This document shows, piece by piece, positions 47,284 to 55,629 of a stretch of 64,000 nucleotides of DNA. Both the position numbers and the translations under genes were made by a program. The notes beneath the pieces were generated by a model. That model made no database searches and was not told the DNA's origin. It saw only the letters and a list, made by a program, of their open reading frames with translations. Each line of letters starts with the position of its first letter. The stretch's first letter is position 1. The DNA is from Streptomyces sp. XD-27. GTDB taxonomy: Bacteria; Actinomycetota; Actinomycetes; Streptomycetales; Streptomycetaceae. The stretch covers positions 248,001-312,000 of the forward strand of contig NZ_CP130713.1 of the NCBI RefSeq assembly GCF_030553055.1. Direction: 5' to 3'.

Positions 47284-48149
47284 ATGACCAGTCCCGCCGA
47301 GCGCTTGGTCGATCTGCTCGACCTGGAGCAGATCGAGCTGAACATCTTCCGCGGCCAGAGCCCCGACGAGTCGCTGCAGCGGGTGTTCGGCGGGCAGGTG
47401 GCGGGCCAGGCTCTGGTGGCCGCCGGGCGGACCACGGACGGGTTGCGGCCGGTGCACTCGCTGCACGCGTACTTCCTGCGTCCGGGCATGCCCGGGGTGC
47501 CGATCGTGTACCAGGTCGAGCGGGTGCGCGACGGACGGTCGTTCACCACCCGGCGGGTGGTGGCCGTCCAGCAGGGCCGGACGATCTTCAATCTGACGGC
47601 CTCCTTCCATCAGCCGGAGCCGGGGATCGAGCAGCAGTTGCCGATGCCTGAGGTGCCGGAGCCGGAGAGCCTGCCGCGCATCGGTGAGGAACTGCGCGAG
47701 CACCTCGGCGAGCTGCCCGAGTCGTTGCGCCGTATGGAGCGGCGGCAGGCGTTCGACATCCGGTATGTCGAGCGGTTGCGCTGGTCGGAGCGGGAACTGG
47801 AGGGTGCGGAGCCGCGCAGCGCGGTGTGGATGCGGGCACTGGGGCCGCTCGGCTCCGATCCGCTGATCCACACCTGTGCGCTGACCTACGCCAGCGACAT
47901 GACGCTGCTGGACGCGGTGCGCATCCCCGTCGAGCCGCTGTGGGGGCCGCGCGGTTTCGACATGGCCTCGCTCGATCACGCCATGTGGTTCCACCGTCCG
48001 TTCCGCGCGGACGAGTGGTTCCTCTACCAGCAGGAGTCACCCATCGCCACGGGCGCGAGGGCCTGGCGCGCGGTCAGATCTTCGACCGTGAGGGCAAGCT
48101 GCTGGTGTCGGTGATGCAAGAGGGCCTGTTCCGCAAGATCGGCGGATGA
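47284..48149 (+). CDS. tesB: Acyl-CoA thioesterase II, TesB family (one frameshift as read)
   Basis: ATG 47284. Double hot-dog layout: DLLDLEQIELNIFRGQSP, RVFGGQVAGQALVAAGRT, SLHAYFLRPG, VERVRDGRSFTTRRV, then the second half (VWMRALGPLG, TYASDMTLLD, SLDHAMWFHRPFRADEW). TesB active-site Asp and Gln/Thr positions are kept. The frame breaks in a G run at 48058-48061; with one base added the end reads GQIFDREGKLLVSVMQEGLFR and the protein has 288 residues. It hydrolyses medium and long acyl-CoA in the cytosol. It follows the helicase by 52 bp. Confidence 0.9.
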
Positions 48150-48156
48150 CGGGAGC

Positions 48157-49203
48157 TCAGCTCCGGCCGAGCAGCCGCCGCCAGAGCGGGCGCGCGTGCC
48201 CCGGACGGGTTGGGGTCGCCGCGCGCGGCGAGCACCGCGAGCGGGCGCGATCCGGCAGCCGGAAGGGCTCGCGCGCCGCCGGTCCGGCCGTCGTGCGTCC
48301 AGCGGATTCGTCGTCAGCGCGTCCGGCGGAATCAGCCCTGTCGGGTCCGGGAGGCTCGGCCATGGCCTCCCGGCCTGGTGACTGCGGCGGGAGCGGAGGC
48401 ACGGGCCCATGGCGGCGCGCCTGCGACAGCGCGGTGTCCAGGTCGCGGCGGTAGTCGCGGATCTCGTCCGGGTCCTCCGCGGTCAGCAGGCCGTCGACGG
48501 CGTCGTGGTACGCGGGGCTCCCGGCGCGCGGCACGACCAGCGGCGGTGCGAGCCGCACGAGGCAGGTTCGTTCGCGCGGGTCCGGCACGGCCGACTCCAG
48601 GTCCTCGGGGGCGAGCACCGCCGCCGTGACCGCGGCCCGCTCCCAGGGGCCGTCCGCCCGGCTCAGCAGCTGACCGACCCTGCGGGCGCGCCAGGTGCGC
48701 GCCCGCAGGTCTTCCCCCGACGCCTCGGCCGCGCGCAGCCGTTCCGGTGTACGCCCGCGCAGCAGGCCGGGCTCCCGGTCGGCGAACTCCTCCAGCTCGA
48801 CCGCCAGATAGAGCCAGACCACGGCTCGGTAGCGGTTGATGTAGAAGCTGACGGGGTGGAAACCGCCACCCTTGGCGAGCCGGGCGAACCTGGCCGGGCC
48901 GACGCCCAGCAGCTCCGCCCCCTCCGCCGTGCCGACCACCCGCAGCCGCGCGGCCAAGGCCCGGGGCAGCTCTTCGGTGGCCGTCAACCGCGCAAGCTCC
49001 GCTCGGGGCACCCGGGGGCGTTCCCCGAGGCCGCCGGTCACTGTGCGCACCTCCCCCAACTGCACGGCGAGCGCGAATTCCCTTGGCTTCAGGCGGAGTT
49101 CCCGAGCCGCCCGACTGAGGCTGACCGTGCCTGTGGGCGGCTCCCCTTCCCCCGCCCCCACGGCCGCCTCCGCGCCCCGCCGCTGTTGTTCCCGTACCGC
49201 CAT
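48157..49203 (-). CDS. Actinobacterial regulatory-like protein (DUF6397-like), unknown function
   Basis: 348 residues from ATG 49203, which has GGGGGAGG 7 bp upstream. The first half looks like two helix-turn-helix-like units (SLSRAARELRLKPREFALAVQLGEV, then VGTAEGAELLGVGPARFARLAKGGG), followed by FYINRYRAVVWLYLAVELEEF; the second half is a helical domain with a disordered Pro/Arg-rich tail. The arrangement fits the streptomycete DUF6397 group, for which no function is known to me. Convergent with the thioesterase gene. Confidence 0.75.
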   Translation of the reverse strand: MAVREQQRRGAEAAVGAGEGEPPTGTVSLSRAARELRLKPREFALAVQLGEVRTVTGGLGERPRVPRAELARLTATEELPRALAARLRVVGTAEGAELLGVGPARFARLAKGGGFHPVSFYINRYRAVVWLYLAVELEEFADREPGLLRGRTPERLRAAEASGEDLRARTWRARRVGQLLSRADGPWERAAVTAAVLAPEDLESAVPDPRERTCLVRLAPPLVVPRAGSPAYHDAVDGLLTAEDPDEIRDYRRDLDTALSQARRHGPVPPLPPQSPGREAMAEPPGPDRADSAGRADDESAGRTTAGPAAREPFRLPDRARSRCSPRAATPTRPGHARPLWRRLLGRS

Positions 49204-49320
49204 GACAGTCCTCCCCCGCGACACATCGATCACTGACAGTGACGACTGTAGCGGCGTCGGGCGGACGCCGGTCAGACCTGTGGATAACCTCGGAGCGCGG
49301 TCTCACAGATCTCGCGGATC

Positions 49321-49731
49321 TCACAGATGGCTGGTCGCGCTGCCTTGCTGCCGTGCCTCCACGCCCAGGTGCTCCCCCACCCTGTTGACCAGCAACGCCA
49401 TCTCGTAGGCGATCTGGCCGACATCGCTCTCCGGGCCGCCGAGGACACACAGGCAGCTGCCGTCGCCCGCGGCCGTCACGAACAGCACCCCCTCCTCGTA
49501 CTCCACCATCGTCTGCCGGACCTGTCCCGTCCCGAAGTGCTGTCCGGATCCCTTCGCGAGGCTGTGCAGGCCGGACGAGACGGCGGCCAGGTGCTCCGCG
49601 TCCTGTCGCACGAGCGACGAACTCGCCCCCGTCACCAGACCGTCGTTGGACAGCACCAAAGCGTGCCGTATGTGTTCGATCCGCTCCGTCAGGTCGTCCA
49701 GCAGCCAGTCGAGTCCCTTGCTGAGTGCCAT
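49321..49731 (-). CDS. Roadblock/LC7-domain protein, orphan
   Basis: 136 residues. GLDWLLDDLTERIEHIRHALVLSNDGLVTGAS is the roadblock start, with ETMVEYEEGVLFVT-like QTMVEYEEGVLFVTAAGDGSCLCVLG and the closing helix EMALLVNRVGEHL. In Streptomyces this family is the CvnB part of conservons, acting as a GTPase-activating partner of a CvnD GTPase with a CvnA kinase. None of those partners is adjacent, so it is an orphan that may serve a conservon elsewhere. Confidence 0.88.
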   Translation of the reverse strand: MALSKGLDWLLDDLTERIEHIRHALVLSNDGLVTGASSSLVRQDAEHLAAVSSGLHSLAKGSGQHFGTGQVRQTMVEYEEGVLFVTAAGDGSCLCVLGGPESDVGQIAYEMALLVNRVGEHLGVEARQQGSATSHL

Positions 49732-49875
49732 GTCCTGCCTCCCCGTCCCCGGCTATCCCCAAGCTGCCGTGCCAGCCTTTCTCACTGCCGCGCTCCGGGC
49801 AACCCGCCGGGCCGGTCGGCCTGCCGATGTGAGCGGGTTGGCACACGATGGGGACGAGGCAGAGACGGCCGGGGC

Positions 49876-50637
49876 TCAGCGGCGGTCGGACGCCACCGCG
49901 GCGGCGAACGCGGGCGGGTTGTCGAACATCACGTTGTGCCCCGCCCCGGGGACCGTGACGACCCGGACCCCGGCATCCTCCAGCGCCGCGCGCCCCGCCA
50001 GCTCCCCGCTGCGCTCACCTTGGAGGTACGTGCGGGGCACGGCCAGGCCGGTCAGCATCTGCCGCTTCGTCGGCCGGGTGCCCCGGACCAGGCCGACGGC
50101 GCTGCGGTGCAGGGCGGTCGGGTCGGCGAGCCGCATCGTCGCGCGCCATACAGGGCCCACCTTCTCCAGGGTCCGCGCGAAGCCGCCGCCCGTGACGAAC
50201 TCCTCCTCCGTACAGGTGGAGATACCGCTGCTCGCGGCGGTGACCGGCGGGTCCGGGTCGAGGTTGGCCTCGGTCAGCACCAGTCGGGAGACGAGGTCGG
50301 GCCGCCGGTGTGCGAGCACGATGGCCACCGCGCCGCCCATGCTGTGTCCCACGACCTCCGTGCCGTGGGCCCCCGCCGCGTCCAGCGCCCGGGCCAGCGC
50401 TCCGGCGTGGTCCTCCAGGCCGTACCCGAAGTCCCTCGGCCGGTCGCTGAGTCCGTGGCCCGGCAGGTCGACGAAGAGCGAGCGCCGGCCGGCGAGCACC
50501 GGGGCGGCCGCGATGTGCGCGTGATACGGGGCGGAGGCCGCCCCGAGTCCGTGGACGTAGACCCTCGGCGGCCCGTCCCCTGCGGCCTCGGTCCAGACGA
50601 TACGTGCCCCGTCCGGGCCGAACTCGGTGTGGCGCAT
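49876..50637 (-). CDS. Alpha/beta hydrolase
   Basis: 253 residues from ATG 50637 (GGGGAGAGG upstream). The fold motifs are RVYVHGLGAASAP (oxyanion region), LFVDLPGHGLSDRP, the nucleophile elbow VVGHSMGGAVAI and GAGHNVMFDNP with the catalytic His; the acid residue is probably in the LEDAGVRVV region. Substrate unknown: esterase, lactonase or haloperoxidase-like. It is divergent from a PadR regulator and shares its operator region, so it is the most likely PadR target and may break down the inducer. Confidence 0.9.
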   Translation of the reverse strand: MRHTEFGPDGARIVWTEAAGDGPPRVYVHGLGAASAPYHAHIAAAPVLAGRRSLFVDLPGHGLSDRPRDFGYGLEDHAGALARALDAAGAHGTEVVGHSMGGAVAIVLAHRRPDLVSRLVLTEANLDPDPPVTAASSGISTCTEEEFVTGGGFARTLEKVGPVWRATMRLADPTALHRSAVGLVRGTRPTKRQMLTGLAVPRTYLQGERSGELAGRAALEDAGVRVVTVPGAGHNVMFDNPPAFAAAVASDRR

Positions 50638-50704
50638 GACCTCTCCCCTCACGTCATGTCCTGTCAGCCGGCCGACTCGCCGACTGTTGTCCTGGACACG
50701 GCGA

Positions 50705-50744
50705 CTATACATCGATCCCGATGTATAGATGGGGCGATGTATAG
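50705..50744. promoter_or_regulatory. PadR-type operator with three half-sites
   Basis: CTATACATCG and CGATGTATAG form a perfect dyad around ATCC (50705-50728), and a third exact CGATGTATAG follows at 50735-50744. A/T-rich ATGTAT cores are usual for PadR regulators. It lies between the hydrolase and padR starts, only 23 bp before the padR ATG, so it should repress both. Confidence 0.75.
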
Positions 50745-50767
50745 CGGCGGTGCGGCAGAATGCGGGG

Positions 50768-51304
50768 ATGCTCGAACTCGCGCTCCTCGGTTTCCTCTAC
50801 GACACGCCGCTGCACGGCTACGAGCTGCGCAAGCGCATCAGCGCGCTGACCGGCCACGTCAAGCCGGTGGCCGAGAGCACGCTGTACCCGGCGATCAAGC
50901 GCCTGGAGAAGGCCGGGCTGCTGGCCCGTGAGACCCGGCCGGGCACGGGCGCCGCGCCCCGGCATGTCCTGTCGCTCACCGCGGCCGGCCGCACCGAACT
51001 GCGGCACCGCCTCGCCGAGCCGGCGGATCCGGACATCACGGACGAGAACCGCTGGTTCACGCTGCTCGCGTTCCTGCGCCACCTGGCGGACCCCGCCGCG
51101 CAGGCGCGCGTACTGGAGCGCCGGCTGGAGTTCCTTCGGCGCCCCACGAGCTTCTTCTACGAGGGCGACCGGCCGCTGAGCGCGGAAGAGGTGGACGACC
51201 CGTTCCGGCGCGGCGTGCTGACCATCGCACGCGCCACCAGTCAGGCGGAACTCGCCTGGCTGCGCCGCACGTTGGACTCACTGCGTGCCTCCGCGGCCGG
51301 CTGA
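50768..51304 (+). CDS. PadR-family transcriptional regulator
   Basis: 178 residues from ATG 50768 (the upstream in-frame ATG at 50729 lies within the operator). MLELALLGFLYDTPLHGYELRKRI is the PadR winged-helix start; STLYPAIKRLEKAGLLARETRPG is the recognition helix and wing. The C-terminal coiled-coil dimer region (ARVLERRLEFLRRP to the end) is the Vir_act_alpha_C type. It probably represses the divergent hydrolase and itself through the three-half-site operator, responding to an aromatic or hydrophobic ligand. Confidence 0.9.
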   Translation: MLELALLGFLYDTPLHGYELRKRISALTGHVKPVAESTLYPAIKRLEKAGLLARETRPGTGAAPRHVLSLTAAGRTELRHRLAEPADPDITDENRWFTLLAFLRHLADPAAQARVLERRLEFLRRPTSFFYEGDRPLSAEEVDDPFRRGVLTIARATSQAELAWLRRTLDSLRASAAG

Positions 51305-51423
51305 CCGCCCAGTGGCGCCTCATGTGGGCGCCATCCGTTCGTCGGATCATGTTCGAACCGCGTGCGAGCGGGGGACACTCGGCAGGACCGCGCTTTCATC
51401 CGATCCGAGGAGAGGTGATCCGC

Positions 51424-51756
51424 GTGTTCGACGGTCCCCGCCGGCTGTGTGGACGCATCGGCGAACGGCTGCGCGCGCCCGGACCGCCCGGCTCCCCGGA
51501 GCAGGGGCGGCGCGCAGCAGGAGCGAAGTCGCGCGCCCATCGGCCCAATCTGTTCGAGGCCGCGGCCGTGCACATAGCCGCCTGCGCGGACGCCGACGAC
51601 CAGCGGAGCGCCGAGGCCGCGGAGTGGGTGTCCCCGGAGGCGCTGGCGTTCGGTGTGCACGAGCTGGCGTGCCGGGCCGTCATCGCGCTCGCCCGGGAGC
51701 GTGACGAGTCGCCGCAGGAGGTGGCGCGGTCCCTGATGGGGCTCCCGGTGGCCTGA
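51424..51756 (+). CDS. Small streptomycete protein, unknown function
   Basis: 110 residues from GTG 51424, which has GAGGAGAGG 8 bp upstream. The N-terminal half is basic and proline-rich; the C-terminal half is a compact helical part: NLFEAAAVHIAACADADD, EWVSPEALAFGVHELACRAVIALARERDESPQEVARSLMGLP. No domain recognised. It stands alone between padR and the 51879 gene. Confidence 0.65.
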   Translation: MFDGPRRLCGRIGERLRAPGPPGSPEQGRRAAGAKSRAHRPNLFEAAAVHIAACADADDQRSAEAAEWVSPEALAFGVHELACRAVIALARERDESPQEVARSLMGLPVA

Positions 51757-51878
51757 CCAGGCATGTGGGGGCGGGTCGCCTCCGTTGCCCTTTCGCGTCC
51801 TCCAACCTCTCGACGGCGAAGCTACCCGCTGGTTAAGGTGCGGCCGCACGAGGATCGGTTCCGGAGGAGGAGGCTGCC

Positions 51879-52700
51879 GTGCCCGCGACGGTGGGAACAC
51901 CCCCGGCACAGCCGGATGACGAGTCCGGCGAGGACGCGCTGTATGTGCTCACAGCGGTCCTGCTCACGCCCGCGCAGTTTCCGAGCGTTCTCGGCGACGA
52001 CTACCCCGAGGCGTGCGCCGTCCTCGGGCTCGCGCCGTACGAGGCCGGCTACGGACTGGTCCTCGGCCAGGACGGGGACGGGGCGCGCTGGACGGTGGCG
52101 ATCGATGACGTGTCCCTTGTCGCCTGCGCCATCGCGGCGTGGGACTGCGGCATGGAGTACGACCTGTCCCCCCACGACCGTACGGTGGTCGCCTCGCTGC
52201 CGGGCTGGCCGCTGGCGGTCGCGGTGGCCGCCCCCGGCGTCCCGGCCCCGCACGACCCGGAACCCGGCCAGGAGGGCGAGGGCGCGGCCCTGCCTGTGCT
52301 CGCGCCGCCGGACGCGGAGTCCTGGGGCCCGGCGCAACGCCGCCTCGGCGCCGACGAGATCGCGCTCCAGTGGGCGACCTGGCGGGACCAGGTCGGTGAC
52401 GACGTCACGTTCGTCTCCCCTGGGGAGAAGCCGCACGGCGGTGTGCGGCGGGTGCTGGAGGAAGCGCGCGCCTACGTGGACACGCCGCCGCCCTTGGGCC
52501 GGGTGCGCTCCGCCTTCGCCTCGGGCGACGCCCGTACGCTCCGGGCCGACGGTCCGGGGTGGAGCATGGTGGCCCGTACCGATGACATTGCCTTCGTGCT
52601 GCTGGACGACGCGCCGGGGGAAGTGCTGCCGGTCGGGCGGGGGCCGGAGTTGCCGGGCCTGCTGGCGGCGCTGGACGGACTGGCGGTACGCCCGCGCTGA
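51879..52700 (+). CDS. Streptomycete protein of unknown function
   Basis: 273 residues. GTG 51879 follows GGAGGAGG. Acidic, no signal or membrane segment. Readable secondary structure suggests two similar alpha/beta halves: EDALYVLTAVLLTPAQF, WTVAIDDVSLVACAIAAWDCGMEYDL in the first and ALQWATWRDQVGDDV, WSMVARTDDIAFVLLDDAPG in the second, joined by a proline-rich linker near residues 120-145. I do not recognise the family, and the neighbours give no clue. Confidence 0.75.
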   Translation: MPATVGTPPAQPDDESGEDALYVLTAVLLTPAQFPSVLGDDYPEACAVLGLAPYEAGYGLVLGQDGDGARWTVAIDDVSLVACAIAAWDCGMEYDLSPHDRTVVASLPGWPLAVAVAAPGVPAPHDPEPGQEGEGAALPVLAPPDAESWGPAQRRLGADEIALQWATWRDQVGDDVTFVSPGEKPHGGVRRVLEEARAYVDTPPPLGRVRSAFASGDARTLRADGPGWSMVARTDDIAFVLLDDAPGEVLPVGRGPELPGLLAALDGLAVRPR

Positions 52701-52817
52701 GCCGCGGCGCGGACTTGCGTGGGCCGTGGACCTTTCCGGCTCCCAGCGTCTGCCTGGCACGTCGCCCGTGCCATCATCGACCCGTCATGATCGACCGGGC
52801 CTGGAGAGGGAGACGTC

Positions 52818-53306
52818 GTGGGGGACAGGGACTTGTCGGCAGACGGCGCCGTGGTGGCGGTGCCGATCGGCCGGGTGATCGGCGGGCGGGCGGCGGTCGC
52901 GGACGACGACTGGGGGCCGGTCACGGCGGTGATCCGGCTGGACGAGGCCCGGTTCGGCCCCGAGGCGCTCTACGGCCTCGAGGACTTCTCCCACCTGGAG
53001 GTGGTCTACCACTTCGACCGCGTGCCGGAGGACAGGATCCAGCTCGGCGCGAGGCATCCGCGCGGCAACCCCGACTGGCCCCTGGTCGGGATCTTCGCTC
53101 AGCGTGGCAAGAACCGCCCGAACCGGCTCGGCGTCTCGCGCTGCCGCCTGCTGGCCGTCGACGGGCTGGAGGTGCGTGTCGAGGGCCTGGACGCGGTCGA
53201 CGGCACGCCGGTGCTCGACATCAAGCCGTACATGGCGGAGTTCGGGCCGCGTGGCGACGTGGTCCAGCCAGGCTGGTCGACCGAGCTGATGCGCCAGTAC
53301 TACTGA
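52818..53306 (+). CDS. TsaA/TrmO-family tRNA methyltransferase-like protein
   Basis: 162 residues, GTG 52818 after GGAGAGGGAGACG. The TrmO-like barrel is evident: PIGRVIGGRAAVADDDW, YGLEDFSHLEVVYHFDRV, GARHPRGNPDWPLVGIFAQRGKNRPNRLG and LDAVDGTPVLDIKPY. Members bind S-adenosylmethionine in this fold and methylate N6-threonylcarbamoyladenosine in tRNA; the bacterial group also includes VirR-type proteins. The target here is inferred from family only. Confidence 0.88.
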   Translation: MGDRDLSADGAVVAVPIGRVIGGRAAVADDDWGPVTAVIRLDEARFGPEALYGLEDFSHLEVVYHFDRVPEDRIQLGARHPRGNPDWPLVGIFAQRGKNRPNRLGVSRCRLLAVDGLEVRVEGLDAVDGTPVLDIKPYMAEFGPRGDVVQPGWSTELMRQYY

Positions 53307-53322
53307 CCTTGCCCTGTGGTGC

Positions 53323-53778
53323 CTACCGGGTCTCCTTTTGCTGGTACGCGAGAACCGGCACCCGGGGAGCGAATGTGTCGACGGCGGCTTGCAGGCGTTC
53401 GGGGTCGAGGCGCCAGAGGTTGATGGGCCGGCTGGCGAGGAAGAGCTCATGCTCGACGTGGGGAGCGAGTTCGGCCGTCTGGTCCGGTCCGAGTCTGCTG
53501 TTCATGCCGGGTAGCGGCGGTGCTCCGGGGCGGCGGTGGACGCCCACGTAGTTCATTGACGGACCGGCCATCTGCTGCTGCCACAGGACCACCGATGTGA
53601 TGTCCTCCCACGGCACGAACGCTGTCTGGGCTTCGTAGCGGGCCGGCGCGCCGCCGAGCAGTATGCCCGCGCTGTCGACGCGGAACGCCACCAGACGCTT
53701 CCAGCCCGCACCTGCCAGGAGCTGGAAGGGGGTGCGGGTGAAGTGCACTTCGTAGACGGGGGGATGTGGATCAGCCAT
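53323..53778 (-). CDS. Protein of unknown function, possibly PH-like
   Basis: 151 residues. Mostly beta structure: YEVHFTRTPFQLL, LVAFRVDSAGILLGG, AFVPWEDITSVVLWQQQ and a C-terminal helix (PERLQAAVDTFAP). The WEDI phrase followed by a strand is like bacterial PH-domain (DUF/YdbT-like) proteins, but that is a weak resemblance. Third-position G/C is somewhat lower than in its neighbours. Convergent with the TsaA-like gene and divergent from the HEAT/MerR pair. Confidence 0.7.
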   Translation of the reverse strand: MADPHPPVYEVHFTRTPFQLLAGAGWKRLVAFRVDSAGILLGGAPARYEAQTAFVPWEDITSVVLWQQQMAGPSMNYVGVHRRPGAPPLPGMNSRLGPDQTAELAPHVEHELFLASRPINLWRLDPERLQAAVDTFAPRVPVLAYQQKETR

Positions 53779-53854
53779 GGTCAGAGGCTAGCGGGCGGTC
53801 TTGCCCCTGACCGCCGAAACGCAATCGCCTCAGGGCCTCGCGGCGTGATCCTGC

Positions 53855-53885
53855 TTGACCTTGACACAGTGACAAGGTCTTCACT
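53855..53885 (+). promoter_or_regulatory. MerR-type promoter (19-bp spacer with dyad)
   Basis: A -35 hexamer TTGACC (53855-53860) and a -10-like TTCACT (53880-53885) are separated by exactly 19 bp. The spacer holds GACCTTG/CAAGGTC arms (53857-53863 and 53873-53879) around 9 bp. Long spacing with a central dyad is diagnostic of promoters twisted into shape by MerR-family activators; the MerR gene is the second gene downstream. Confidence 0.85.
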
Positions 53886-53906
53886 GGAGCCAAGGAGGTG
53901 GTCCCG

Positions 53907-54575
53907 ATGGCCATGCCGAAACAGGACACGGATACGATGCGAGCTCTCCAGGGGCTGGAGGACGGCCTCTCGTCAGTGCGGCTGCGGGCAGCGCTGGCGG
54001 TCGGTACGACGCCTGACCCGCGGTTCATCGGCAAGCTCATCGAGCGATGCGCGATCGAGCCCGAGTTCTACGTGCGTGAAATGCTTACGTGGGCACTCAC
54101 CCGCCACTCACCTTCAACGACGGTCCCCGAGCTTCTCAATGAAGTCCGCTCGGAGCGTGCGCAGGCCCGAAGCCAGGCGTTGCACACGCTGTCCAAGATC
54201 GGGGATCGGCAAGCGTGGCCGGCGATCACACGGGCGCTCCTGTCCGACGCCGACGATGAGGTGGCGCGGAGCGCCTGGCGGGCAGCGGTCGTGCTCGTTC
54301 CTGAAGGTGAAGAGCCCGAACTGGCCGCAGTGTTGTCGACACAGCTCGGGCGCGGCGAACATGAGACGCAGCTGAGCCTCAGTCGGGCGCTGATCGCGCT
54401 CGGTGAGGTCATTCTGCCAATTCTGCGCGCTGCGATGACGGATCTCGACCCTCGCGTGCGCGCGCACGCGATCGCCACGGAACGGCTGTTGCGCGACCCG
54501 GATGCCGGATTCGGGTTCGCGATCGAGGAGGCGAAGCGCGTCGTAGCCCTCGGCAGAACCCAGCAGGAGGGGTGA
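53907..54575 (+). CDS. HEAT-repeat protein, partner of the MerR-HEAT regulator
   Basis: 222 residues, ATG 53907 with AAGGAGG 8 bp upstream (GTG 53898 is less well placed). It is made of helical pairs of HEAT type: LRAALAVGTTPDPRFIGKLIER, YVREMLTWALTRH, RSQALHTLSKIGDRQAWPAITRAL, VARSAWRAAVVLV and QLSLSRALIALGEVILPIL. No catalytic motif seen; AlkD-like DNA glycosylases share the fold but I see no matching active site. It is the first gene behind the MerR promoter and 6 bp from the regulator. G+C is clearly lower than in flanking genes. Confidence 0.82.
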   Translation: MAMPKQDTDTMRALQGLEDGLSSVRLRAALAVGTTPDPRFIGKLIERCAIEPEFYVREMLTWALTRHSPSTTVPELLNEVRSERAQARSQALHTLSKIGDRQAWPAITRALLSDADDEVARSAWRAAVVLVPEGEEPELAAVLSTQLGRGEHETQLSLSRALIALGEVILPILRAAMTDLDPRVRAHAIATERLLRDPDAGFGFAIEEAKRVVALGRTQQEG

Positions 54576-54581
54576 TGGGCC

Positions 54582-55586
54582 GTGTTGATCGGTGATGTGG
54601 CACGCCGGTCCGGGGTCACCGCCCGCATGCTCAGGCATTACGACTCGCTCGGCCTGGTGCGGCCAACGGGTCGTACCGACGCCGGTTATCGAGAGTACTC
54701 CGGCGAGGACATCCGGCGGATCTTCCATATCGAGAGCCTGAGGTCATTGGGGCTGTCGCTGCGTGACGTCAGGCGCGCGCTCGATGATCCCGGCTTCACG
54801 CCCGCAGAGCTCGTCGACGATCTCATCCGCCAGACGCGAGAACGCATTGCACGTGAGACGGAGCTGCTCACGCGACTGAGTCGGATCGGTGCCGCGGAAC
54901 CCGCGGGCTGGGAGGACGTCCTCCAGATCGTCGCACTCCTCCAGGCGTTGGGGTCAAAGAGCGCTGGGACGCGCCAGCGCGCGGCCTTGTCCTCAGTTGA
55001 AGAGGTTCCGGTGCCCGTGGAGGCGCTGGTCGAGGCAGCGCTGAGCGAGACGGACCCGATCGTCGCCGGAGCCCTTCGATGGGCTTTGGCGCGATCGGGC
55101 GAGGGCGGATTGGCGCTGCTGGCGGAGGGCCTCGGCTCACCAGTAGCCGAGGTGCGGAAACGTGCCGTCCAGTCCATCGCTGAGATTCCGAACGGTGAGG
55201 CGACCGCACGGCTGCAGGACGCCCTCGCGAACCCCGACGTCGTGGTCCGCAGGTATGCGGCTCTGGCGCTCGGGGCACGTGGAGTCGCCGACGCGGTCCC
55301 CACGCTCATCGACATGATCGTCGAGGACACGAACGACGTCGATGCAGCCGATGCGCTGAGCGCGCTGGCGAGTGATCCCGCGTTGGCGGACCGGATCGCC
55401 ACCAGGCTCGTTGACTGCCTCGCCCACGGCACCCTTGAATCGTCTGCACGTCGACGGCTGACACAGGCGCTCGCGGATATCCCGGGAATCACAACGTCAC
55501 GTGCCCTCGAAGATCTGTCACATGACGAAGACCGTGCCGTTGCGCTTACCGCGACATACATTCTCGGGATGCGCAACGCACGATAA
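54582..55586 (+). CDS. MerR-family regulator with C-terminal HEAT repeats
   Basis: 334 residues from GTG 54582. Residues 1-70 are a standard MerR DNA-binding domain (IGDVARRSGVTARMLRHYDSLGLVRP, GYREYSGEDIRRIFHI), followed by the dimer helix (ELVDDLIRQTRERIARETELL). The rest, from about 115, is HEAT-like repeats: EALVEAALSETDPIVAGALRWAL, EVRKRAVQSIAEIPNGEAT, RRYAALALGARGVADAVPTL. Here the repeats take the place of the usual small ligand domain. It should activate the promoter at 53855 and so itself and the HEAT protein. Signal unknown; binding of a protein or large ligand is plausible. Confidence 0.88.
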   Translation: MLIGDVARRSGVTARMLRHYDSLGLVRPTGRTDAGYREYSGEDIRRIFHIESLRSLGLSLRDVRRALDDPGFTPAELVDDLIRQTRERIARETELLTRLSRIGAAEPAGWEDVLQIVALLQALGSKSAGTRQRAALSSVEEVPVPVEALVEAALSETDPIVAGALRWALARSGEGGLALLAEGLGSPVAEVRKRAVQSIAEIPNGEATARLQDALANPDVVVRRYAALALGARGVADAVPTLIDMIVEDTNDVDAADALSALASDPALADRIATRLVDCLAHGTLESSARRRLTQALADIPGITTSRALEDLSHDEDRAVALTATYILGMRNAR

Positions 55587-55629
55587 CGGATCTTTCCTCG
55601 GGTGCTGTGATCCGGGGACCCGGTGCTGC

